Source: Rapana venosa
Lineage: Eukaryota; Mollusca; Gastropoda; Neogastropoda; Muricidae
Length of the DNA: 64,000 nucleotides
Assembly: GCA_028751875.1 (NCBI GenBank)
Contig: CM054153.1
Span: 14,831,073-14,895,072, forward strand
Direction: 5' to 3'
The translations under genes were made by a program, and so were the position numbers. Shown here one piece after another: positions 54,154-64,000 of this stretch; the stretch's first letter is position 1; each line of letters starts with the position of its first letter. The notes under the pieces were generated by a model that ran no database searches, was not told the DNA's origin, and worked only from the letters and a program-made list of their open reading frames with translations.

Positions 54154-54442
54154 CATAGCACATGCACATGCTGGTTTGTATGTATGCCACATGCTTGTTT
54201 GCACGTTAAGTATGCAAGCGTGATTACAAGCATGCTTCTAGTACTGCTGCTATCAATACTTCTTCTAAAAAAGTACTACTAGGCTACTACTGCTATTACT
54301 GCTACTGCTACTATTAACTACTACTATTACTGCTGATGCTACTACTACTTCTATTATAACTATTACTACTACTACTGCAAGATTTACTACTACTATGAAC
54401 AAAATAATGTACTGAACGCTTGGATCACGTTCATTCTGTATG

Positions 54443-54445
<3 letters not shown>

Positions 54446-54499
<54 letters not shown>

Positions 54500-54637
54500 T
54501 TATACTCCTCACAGGCTGGCTGTATATATATGACATCATAGATTATACACAAATAAATACAGGTATGTATAATGTTGTTGTTTTAGTTCCTCAGCTTAAA
54601 CATCCTGGGATGTGGGGGGGGGGGGGGGGGGGGGGGG
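54446..54637 (+). repeat. (CA)n array and 23-base poly-G
   Basis: CA at 54446-54497 and G run at about 54615-54637, with AT-rich unique DNA between. Confidence 0.93.
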
Positions 54638-54649
54638 AACCCAGAATAC

Positions 54650-54930
54650 ATACTCTCCTCTAAATCACTCATCCCACCTGGGAATCATTGTGAGATTGAA
54701 AGCACAAACTGGATGAGAAGTTTGCGTGTATTACTTTTTTTTCAAGTACCCCAACCCACAGGCATCCCTACTCCGACTTCAGAGGGTTTGTTTCCTTTAA
54801 AGAAGAGTGCAGGTCGTAAGGCTCAGAGCTTGTTATGGCTGTAGACAATCTCAACATAACAGGTAGGCCTTGATACTTAGCTTTTGGCCTGGTCCCAAGT
54901 GTGTTCATCTACATATGATGCAAATCAGCC
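54650..54930 (-). repeat. Dispersed repeat R, reverse copy
   Basis: It reads CTCATCCCACCTGGGAATCA, TTCAAGTACCCCAACCCAC and CCCTACTCCGACTTCAGAGG, the reverse of copy 1, with a weak match to the extra 5' part near 54880-54930. Confidence 0.55.
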
Positions 54931-55556
54931 GAAAGCCAAATACACACAATCATCAAATAAACAACCTTGTAACTAATGGAGCCTTAGAATGAAAATAAAC
55001 ACAATGGAAGTTGCAATGGTATTAATAGAACAAGAACACATACATGTGAGCATGAGAGAGAGAGAGAGAGAGAGAGAGAGTGTGTGTGGTGCGTTTGTGC
55101 GTGCACACACACACAGTTATGGCATTTTATCACAATCCATAAAATAATACTATTCTGAAAAAAAGAGGCCACATTTTATGGTCCAGAATTTTATTCATAA
55201 TCTGGTTATACAGCCATATAAATACAAACGTCTAATTACAACACTCACTGACATACGCGTCTTATTCTATATGATATTGCTTTAATAATACAGAAATTGC
55301 GACGTATATTTATATATATTCATAATTGTATGATATTATCCAAAATGATAACACTGTATGGGGAATGGAAGCCACACATTTTTTGCAAAAAGCCCAGGGT
55401 ATGATTAAAATGACGTCATGTCCGGTTTTCGTGACATCACGAAATGCACATGAAGTAGCCAATGTTAGTGCCGTAATATCGACAGTGGTGCTTAACATTC
55501 AGACTAATGTGCCCAAATAAATAATCCTCATAAGACCTACAGATCAGTTGGGTGGG

Positions 55557-55794
55557 GTGGGGGGGGGGGGGGGGGGGGGGGGGGGGTATAGGATGGGATT
55601 GGGTTGAAGTTGGAATGAAATGGGGGAGGGTATGGGGTGTTCTTTTACTCTTCCCCTCCCCAAACCATTTTTGCATTTTAAGGAACTGGATGGTGGTGAA
55701 AGAGAGGTACAGAATGGGAGGTATAATGACATTGCATTTCAATGTCTAGAGAAAAAGAAGAAAAAAAAGTAAAACGCCTGTTTCTTAGGAATTG

Positions 55795-55832
<38 letters not shown>
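55557..55832 (+). repeat. Poly-G run and (TA)n array
   Basis: A G run with one T at about 55557-55586 and TA units at 55797-55832. Confidence 0.9.
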
Positions 55833-55840
<8 letters not shown>

Positions 55841-58800
55841 GGTAAGTGTCGATTTTTAAGTATGTATGTCCAAAGTTAAGAACAATATTATACAGTACAG
55901 AAGACTTGGAAAATGTAGACTATACTATCTACAAACAAAATCCAGTTTATCTTTAATGGCAATTCCAATATTCTAGAAAGAAATGTATGTTAGTTTTTAG
56001 GCGGTTGTTTTTGTAATAATCAAGGGTAAGAAATATGCACAGAAAACTATTTCCAGTGTATTTTATTACCTTTTTAAAAAAACATCCTCAAGGCATTCAC
56101 TACTCTAACAGTGTTTTCTTTCAAGCAAAATATTTGCAAGCCAGCTATAATAATTGCTTCTATCATAGAGCTAACACAGTTGTCAAATATTGCAAACCAA
56201 CCCAAATCAAAATTATTCATCATATTTATGTTATTCTAGGTTATTTGAGGTATGTGGATGCGTTTTGATTTTCAAAAGTATTTAGTGGTATCAATTTCAA
56301 TATTATGCTCTCTCTCTCTCTCTCTCTCTCTCTGATTTTCTCTCCTTTAGGCATACACGCATTGCCACGAATAATAATTATACACACACACACACACACA
56401 GAGTGCCATTTCTGCTATTGCTTCACATGGTCAAAACGAATAAGAAAGTAAATAAAATCATGAATTTATCCTTTAAAAATCCTGAAATAGGTAATTTCTA
56501 ATACAATAAAAAGCAATTTATAGCTATACAATTTTTTTTAAAAGCATAGAACATCAGCTGTGCAATTTTTAAAATATAAACAATTTAAATGGAAACTGAA
56601 AGGTTTTTGTTCCAACAAGTTTTTGAGTTTATTTTGATCAGTTCTTTGTTCATTTTGTTTGGGTTGGGAGAGGGAAGGGGGGGGGGGGTCCTTTTGTTTG
56701 TTTGTTTGTTCCCTTTCTCATGGTCACAACTTATTTGGTCCCCAGTAAAAAGAAAAGTAAATAATTCTGAGAGAGAGAGAGAGAAAGAGAAAGATATATA
56801 TATTGATAAAAATCCATATTAGATAACTAAAAGAAAAACTGACACAAATGAACAGAATTTGAAAGAACAATGAGCAGAAAACTTCAAATGAACAACAACA
56901 ACAAAACCAACAAAAAACTCCAACCAAACAATTGAACAAAGAGGTAACAACAAATAGGCAGATTTCACATGTAATTTAAACCAAAGAAATCCCAATACCA
57001 GAAGATTTCTATAACAAGCATTACACATAATTATAAAAACAAGAATAACTTAAAAACCAACAATGAGCAGGCAAAATGCAAAACTGTCAAAATTTTTACC
57101 TGGTATGCTTTTTTCTTGTTGTTCTGTTGCCTCTGTTTACAAAAGAAACTTTCAAGAGATATTAAGTCTTATATCACCAGATCTTAATGATGAATACAAT
57201 TAAATGACAAGTTGGTTCTCACATGGAAAAGAAAAATCACTGTTCACATTTATAGTTTCAGTCAATCTTTTTATAGTTCATGTACATAAATTGTAAAGAA
57301 AAAAAAAGCCAATCAACTCTCCATGCAACTGCCATATTCATAAAGTTTTTCACTTATCATTAAACTTTTACAAATGCGACTGACTAATCATTGTTGATAA
57401 TCAATATGAAACTGATCGCCTTTACTAAGCTGGCTTTATTAAAATTCAAAACTGAAGTTAAAAAAGTGAAATAATAAAAAAGATAGAGAAAAGGTCTGAT
57501 AAAGGCCTGTATATGAAAACATATTTGACTTGGCTAAGACTTGTACATGTTCTCAGATTGGACAGAGTGAAAATAAGTCTTAAGGATATTGTTAAGGATT
57601 TTAACTTAGTGCCACATTAATTTTATCTTCAAATAATTAAACCACATTTAAGGAATTTCAAGACATTCTGCAAATATTTGCCAATGTGGAACAAAAAGAA
57701 AAAAAACCCACTTCAAATAGTAGCTTGTATCAAAGTGAGGTTAAAACATATTTACTGTCATTTGTTGGTTGTTTGTCTGCAGAGAATTGCATAGAAAATC
57801 GTCTCCCTTTTATGATATGTGAGTACTTGCATTTAACATTATTTATTCATCTCATAACATTTTGGTAAAAACGAAGCAGATATTCTACTAACAGAGAAGG
57901 TAGTTAAATAAAAAATAATTTGTTAAGAGAGATGATGGTTTATAGACCAGGTTGTTATCTGAAAGTGTTGTTTTTAAACATAGAAGAACAGCTCAAATTT
58001 AAACACTCTTAACATTGCACATGATTTTTGACTCAAACAAAACACTCTTTATAGAGATGGACAATATCTATACTAATGAAGTCTACATAATAAAATCTAA
58101 ATAAATGAATCAAAGCAAGTTATAAGTAGAGCTCTATATAGGGAGAAAAGCTTTAAACTAAGATAATGGATTTGGTAAAACCAAATATCCTCTTATATGC
58201 CATATTTTCAGCCATTTGTGGCCTGGCCTAAGGAATGAAGAGACAGTTTATTTGTTCACGATTATTCATGATAAAACAACAATAATAACAAATACAACAA
58301 CAGCAAGTGAGCTATACAACTTTATACAAGTTTTCTTGTGCAAGACAAAAAGGTATGATAAACTTTGTAAAGTAACATTGATATTGAAATAAAGTAACAA
58401 TAGTATATTGTTTTAAGTTGTGCCACTGGAAATTATGCTTCTTTTTTGTTTTGTTTTGCAGTTGAACAAATAGCAAGAAAATGCTTTGCACTGAAATATA
58501 TTGCCATTAATTGCAGGCCATGCTTTTTATTGTAGATATTAATGACATTTATCCTTGGTAATTAATATATTATATATATATTTTTTTTTTTACAGAAAAG
58601 CTAAATTATGTTAAATTGATCTGTATCCCCTCTACAAAAATCATTTAGCATATATCTTTTCCATTCCAAACATTATACACAATTATCATTTTTTTTAAGG
58701 TTAAAAGACAAGCATGTCAAGCATTCTACTACCTATAGTTCATAATATATTTTAAAATCAAACTGTGGTATAGATTGGTGATTTCATCGTCTAAGGAGAA

Positions 58801-59738
58801 TAACATTTAAAAGTTAACATAATAAAATCTATATACAAAATGGTAAATGTAGATTTGTATAGATTTTGATGCATATAGACAAATTCACCTATAAACTATG
58901 TGTGTTCATTCAGACAAATTTGAATAAATTATATTTGTTTCTTCCATAATATCCTAGAGCGTTGTCATCAAGCAGATCTGCTATTTCATTCTTGAAATTT
59001 CCTAGTGATTTACACCTTTTAGCAAAATCATCTGCTAGCTCAAAACATTAAAAACCATTTAGGAAATTGAAACATAGGATACAAAATAATGCAATTCTTT
59101 CACAATTTCCACACCCTTATCCAAAAAGAGTCCATCAGAATATGGATATATATTTTGCCTGTTCATTTGAAAGTAGTAAACAACCAAAACTTTACACTTC
59201 TATACAATTATCCTTTTTCTCCATTTGAATAAAATTTTAATATTAATCTTTTAAACAAATATGTTTATCTGTAAAATGACAAAATTTCAGCATGGGAAGG
59301 GAGAGCATCCCTCTCATTATTCCGAGAGTAGATGAGCCTTATTATATACATAAATGTGTTTCAGGTAATTTCCACAAGTTTATACTTTCATGAGACAAAG
59401 TCTAATCACTGACTTGTACATTTTACCATAACTACCTTCCAGCTTATTTGTTAAAGGGGACCCACAATCTTAAATAAAGTGCAAATTGGTGATTCATTTA
59501 GTGAACCCATTAACATGGCACTGGTCAATTAATTAATCATCAACACCAGCCTTTCATATGCATCAAACCCCTAGGAACATTTGTTTTCTCATTATACCCA
59601 ATACAAAAGTGAACACAGAAAATCAGTCTTAGTTTACATGGGTTATCCAAAAGATGAGACAAATACCAGGATAATAATATGCATTTTTCATTTTTGTATG
59701 TTTAAACAAGAAATACAAATCTGCGTTTGGAGGGCAAC

Positions 59739-59741
<3 letters not shown>

Positions 59742-59784
<43 letters not shown>

Positions 59785-59930
59785 GAGAGAGAGACAGAGA
59801 CAGACAGACAGACAGACAAACTGACAGAGAGAAATACACAGAGACAGACAGACAGACAGAGAGAGCGAGAGAGTGAGAGAGCAAGAGAGAGAGGGAGAGA
59901 GAGAGGGAGGGGGGGGGGGGGGGGGGGGGA
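59742..59930 (+). repeat. (GA)n, (GACA)n and poly-G array
   Basis: The same make-up as the array at 53720 but shorter, ending in an 18-20 base G run. Confidence 0.93.
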
Positions 59931-60867
59931 TTATGTGTATGTGCAGACCAAAAACAAAACAAACAAAAAATCAGGATAATGGATAAAAAATAAAAGGTAG
60001 GTGGGCTGGAACAGGGCTCAAGAGATAGCAAACACTGATGAACATGGCTGGTATAAAACTGGCAATAAAAGCCCCATCAAATTTATCAGAACAACATTTC
60101 ACAGTGACACACCCTATTCACATCATCACTTGATTCTAACTCAAAAGGAAACGAAAATGACATGAAACCCCCACAGAACTAAGACCATGTGTGGACCTTC
60201 GTTTCTTTACCACACACAAAAAATTCATTGCATGGTTTATAATACAGGTAATGGGAAAATTGGACAGGAGAAGCCTCTGCTAGGTTTAACTTATTCAAGG
60301 TACAGTTCCTCACCATAGTTTCAGAGCAGTACTGCAATAACTTCCAAGGAAGTTAAGGGCAAAGGCAAGTGAAGACTTGGAGGGAGGGGACAGTGAGGGT
60401 TGTAACAGCATGGCTTAAGAGGGAAGCTGGGGAATATCAGTATAACTGAAACGCCAGACAAGTCATAAAATAACAAGGATACAATTACTGCATGATTTTT
60501 TTAAACACTGATATGTTATTTGATGTCCGATGCTGAATTAACAATTTCAACACACACAAAAAATATCCTTTGTTAAAGTCTGGACTTAATGGCAAAGATT
60601 CATTTCATCATTTGAAGAAAAAAATATGTTATTTGGGTTGTTAGTCATCTGAAAGTCATTCAGTCTGATTTATTATCTTAAGTTGAAATATGGAATAACT
60701 TGGAAGTGTGAGTTTCATCTTTTTTTCTCTTTCTTTCACTGTTACTGAAAACGTTGATTTGCCTGTTAGAAGAAAGCAACCTGTCTTTTTTTTCATCTCA
60801 TTATTTTTTGTGTGTGCAAAGTTCTTGTGATTAAAGGTGTAAGTGTGATTTTACAATACATAATCTA

Positions 60868-61176
60868 AAAGGAAAGGTAAAGGTAAAGGAGTCCCATAAC
60901 CTATAAGGTCATAGGGGAGTGAGGCGTCAGAGACCTCACTTCTCTAGGGCCAGCATATTGAGGGCGGCGCCCATCTCCTCTCCCTCGCTGCTTTACCTTC
61001 CCTGTCCCTAAAGAGGGCAGGTACCCATTTACAGCTGGGTGAACTGGGGGAACTGTACTGAAGCCAAGGCATGCAAACGGTCACCCATCCAACTGGTAAC
61101 CACGCTCGACGCTGCTTAACTTGGCTGGGGGAAAGCGAGTGCTCCGACCACTGAGCTATCCCGTCCCCTCATAATC
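60868..61176 (-). mobile_element. tRNA/5S chimeric SINE, full-length copy with target-site duplications
   Basis: Perfect 12-bp direct repeats ATACATAATCTA flank the element (60856-60867 and 61177-61188). On the minus strand it starts with a tRNA-like head, GGGATAGCTCAGTGGTCGGA, containing an A box. It continues at 61122-61071 with a segment collinear with the 5S rRNA internal control region (AAGTTAAGCAGCGTCG...GTTGGATGGGTGACCG). The body includes an inverted GGGTACCTGCCCTC...GGGCGCCGCCCTCA stretch, and the element ends in a (GGTAAA)n-like tail. No tRNA B box was found. Confidence 0.8.
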
Positions 61177-62463
61177 ATACATAATCTAGATCTGGCAAAT
61201 AGATACATTTTTTCCCCTTCATTCATAAATCCCTGGTATGTGTCAAAACTTTAAAAAATAATGTGTGCTAAAAATCAATGAATTACAGGAAAAGCATATA
61301 CATGTTATATATACATACATGAACAAAAATATTCACAGAGGTATGAGCATATCTACAAACACTGAAACCAATTATGCTAAACAGCAAAGTCTTCAATGCT
61401 TTCTCCAATATCTCACTACAAATGGAAAGCCATGCAACAGACAATAATAGTTTCTTGCATTCTTCAATCATCCAAAAAACCTTAAAATTCCTCTTGATCA
61501 TCAAATGTCAAAAACGTGACTTTAATTAGTATCTACACAATTAGTTCATTTTGTTCATAGGCTATCCTTACTGAAAAAATTTTTTTATATTTTTTTAGAG
61601 TCAACTTTTATGCCCTGCCTTTAAGCTGATCAAACAGTCTTGAACTTGAGGGCAAGTTTGCTCGTTTTGATCATAAAATCAAAATATTGAAATCAACGAC
61701 AATTTTTACACACACAGATTTCATCACATAAAGAGGCAATGCTTGTGCACAAAAAGTCATTATGTCTTTCTCACTCTGGAGGCAAAATTCTTCATCATCC
61801 AAAAATTCTGAGGTGGTTTCAAGTCTTTACAATGCCAAAATGATTTTAAAAAACCCAACTCAAAACACCCTTCCCCAAAAAAAGCCCACCAGCCCTCCTC
61901 CCTCTCCTTAAAAAAATTGAGGAAGAAAGATTGGTCTTGAGGCAAATATCTCAACCTTTCGAAATCTTGGATTGAATATCAACCATCACTCAGACTGTAA
62001 AACTATCAAGAATTAAAAAAAAATCTATCAGCTTTCAAAATCCTTACACAGGCCTAAAACTCTCTATTATTTACAAACATGATTTGCCTTCTTACTCTTA
62101 AAATAAAAAAAACAAAAAAACTACCCCTCCAAAAAAACCACAACAACAAACAACCCACCCTCCATCACTTAAAAACCTAATTTGCTATTCTAACCACAAG
62201 AAAACAACACAAAAAAACAAAACCCCTTTCTTCTACCAAACAAAAAAAAAAACCCAAACAAAAACAAACCAACAACGACATAGAGCTAGAACTATCAACA
62301 ACATACTCAGCATAAGAAAATCTCCACATCCATAAAAAAAAATCGAACATCTCTCCAATCTTCTTTAAATTGTTTCAAGAACAGCAACAGCAAAGGGAAG
62401 GAAGGAAGATCCATGGTGACAGACGGAAGACCATCAGCAAAACAGGGCCGGGCATTTTCCTCT

Positions 62464-64000
62464 TCACTCAGGTCGTCGGATGCGGAGTCGGATTTCTCCA
62501 TCGTCCAGAAACTTGAGGTGGTTCCAGGCCTCGTAGTGCCTCATGATGGTGAAGTCCACGCCGTTCACTGCCAGGATTTCGTCCTTCACTTGTAAATGGC
62601 CGCACTTCTCCGCAGGGCCCCCTGTTGAAGAGAGCGAGAGAGAGAGAAAAAAGAAACAGTCGTGTGTTTTAAATGGTATGGGATTTGGTTTGTTGTGTTT
62701 TAAGGGGGCAAGCTTGGTTATTGGTGAAGTAGACTGCAGGGAACACTCGAAGGTGGCAGAAAGAGGGGAAGACAGAACAAGTCATGGATGGACAATATCA
62801 GAGAATGGACCAGGATGAATGACTCGGCACTACTGCGCAGAGCCGAGGACCGAGATGGATGGAGGAGGCTTACCACGGCATCGTCTTTCTGTCTCCCCCA
62901 CAACCGCCAAGGTCACGGGACTGATGAGACTATTATCATAAGTTTGGTGGTTGTGTTGAAAAACACCATAGTCGTGTGTTTAACTGGTATGAGAGTTGGT
63001 TTGCTGTGTTAAGAGCCAAATTGTAGTTTGTGAGGTAGAATAATGATAATATCGTAAGATTGGTTGTTGTGTCGAAAAACATAGTCGTGTGTTTAACTGG
63101 TATGAGAGTTGGTTTGTTGTGTTAAGAGCCAAATTGTAGTTTGTGAGGTAGAATAATGATAATAAAATCGTAAGATTGGTTGTTGCGTCGAAAACATAGT
63201 CGTGTGTTTAAATGGTATGAGAGTCATTTGTGAGGTAGAATAAGCATATAATTAGTCTGGTTGTTGTGTCAAAGACTGGCTGACTCTTAGGTCAACATCA
63301 GGTCACAAACCCAACTTCTGTCTTCTAGGCAATAATTATGTAAAATAGATTATACATAATGAACAGCTGAAGAAAAAAACAACTGTGAAATTAGCATATA
63401 AAAATTGCTACGCACGCACGCACTCATGCACGCACGCACACACGCGCGCGCGCACAAACACACACACCACTACGCAATATAATTTCTTTATAAATCACAA
63501 ACTAGATCAAACAGTACGAAATAAATGTGAAGTATCCCTCCAACACATATCTGAATCTACAAACACACTTTATAGGACATTTTTCCTTCAATCTTTTTTC
63601 GCTAAAAAAACAAATCACCCATACAAGATGGACATCAAAGAAAAACATGGTTTTGCTTCAGGCAAAATGACCTATACATTAAACCTTAAAACAAGTTCTT
63701 AATCAGCAGTAATGACCAACACTCAGGTTAAATACCGTCTCTCACAAAGGTTCATGAACTTGCTTCCCTTTGAAAGTTATTACGAACATAATATAGTCGT
63801 ACGTGCTCATTCACACACACACACAAACACACACACACACACACATACACACACAAACACACGCACGCACACAGGGGTAAGTATCCCTTGGGTGAAACCT
63901 TTTTCCCCTTCTCCCTCCTCCTCTCTAACTCCCTCCCATCTCTCTCTCTCACCTTTAAAAATTCGTTTGGTGAATATAGGCAGGTCAACTTTTTAAAGAA
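62464..64000 (-). CDS. PDZ-domain protein, C-terminal end (partial; continues beyond the right edge)
   Basis: The last coding exon is 62621-62464 (acceptor CTTCAACAG, stop TGA). It reads GPAEKCGHLQVKDEILAVNG followed by VDFTIMRHYEAWNHLKFLDD and ends IRLRIRRPE. This is the second half of a PDZ domain: the GPAEKCG turn, the DEILAVNG strand, helix B with EAWNHLK, and the last beta strand. The preceding exon ends at 63953 (donor GTGAGAG) and reads DLPIFTKRIFKG, the strand that carries PDZ partners such as 'PIF.K.IF.GG'. Its phase (one base carried over) fits the next exon exactly. Its upstream border is probably at 63988, because a stop occurs in frame just beyond; that would make a 36-base exon. 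The ligand groove strand with the GLGF-type loop must lie outside the window. The protein ends two residues after the domain, so PDZ is C-terminal. I cannot name the orthologue; a multi-PDZ scaffold is possible. Confidence 0.75.
62655..63275 (+). repeat. Tandem array, about 113-115-bp unit, three good copies plus degenerate ends
   Basis: GTCGTGTGTTTAA(C/A)TGGTATG recurs at 62971, 63084 and 63199, and in degenerate form at 62659. Units also share TTGTAGTTTGTGAGGTAGAA. The array fills the intron between the last two PDZ-gene exons. Confidence 0.85.

Noticed and set aside
53524..54233. Ser/Leu-rich long open frames on the minus strand
   Set aside because: All three frames are open because of the GA/GACA array; no family similarity.
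61071..61122. 5S rRNA gene
   Set aside because: Only the internal control region is similar; the 5' and 3' thirds are absent and it sits inside a repeated element.

Overview
This window looks like nuclear DNA of an animal, most likely a mollusc and probably a marine gastropod. The genes are split by introns with GT...AG borders and most closely resemble invertebrate or lophotrochozoan family members. The intergenic and intronic DNA is crowded with dinucleotide and tetranucleotide microsatellites, poly-G runs and tRNA-derived SINEs. The species assignment is inference. No bacterial-style operon, CRISPR array or rRNA operon was seen.

Four protein-coding genes are supported. (1) CFAP161, a cilium/flagellum microtubule-inner-protein gene, lies on the minus strand (7 coding exons, 11889 down to 3669, 295 aa, complete). 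(2) GOLPH3, the Golgi PI4P-binding trafficking adaptor, lies on the plus strand (3 coding exons, 12890 to 21611, 287 aa, complete). These two are head to head, about 1 kb apart. That gap holds an RFX X-box-like site on the CFAP161 side and a CRE-like plus paired CCAAT site on the GOLPH3 side. (3) A secreted, probably GPI-anchored chitin/polysaccharide-deacetylase-like protein (CE4 family) lies on the minus strand (6 coding exons, 45416 down to 32036, 448 aa, complete). (4) The 3' end of a PDZ-domain gene lies on the minus strand (last coding exon 62621-62464, preceding exon at about 63988-63953). It runs off the right edge.

Mobile and repeated DNA fills most of the rest. An abundant tRNA-derived SINE ('SINE-A', at least 14 full or partial copies) has Pol III A and B boxes. 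A second SINE family ('tRNA/5S', 4 copies) has a tRNA-like A box joined to a segment that aligns without gaps to the internal control region of 5S rRNA. Its copy at 60868-61176 is flanked by perfect 12-bp target-site duplications. Two short nonautonomous piggyBac-like elements with TTAA borders were found, at 13800-14504 and 23463-24118. A decayed non-LTR retrotransposon reverse-transcriptase tail sits at about 37335-37625. Two further dispersed families ('R' and 'S'), three tandem arrays and a roughly 370-bp G-only tract at about 46300-46675 complete the picture.

Layout: 1-3300, purine-rich intergenic DNA, microsatellites and a tRNA/5S SINE; 3.3-11.9 kb, CFAP161; 11.9-12.9 kb, bidirectional promoter region; 12.9 to about 24.3 kb, GOLPH3 and its presumed 3' UTR; 24-32 kb, intergenic DNA with tandem arrays and old repeats; 32.0-45.4 kb, deacetylase gene; 45.4-62.4 kb, repeat-rich DNA with one promoter-like spot near 49.5 kb; 62.4-64 kb, PDZ gene end. 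The genes show no obvious shared pathway. The shared upstream region of CFAP161 and GOLPH3 is the only likely regulatory coupling.
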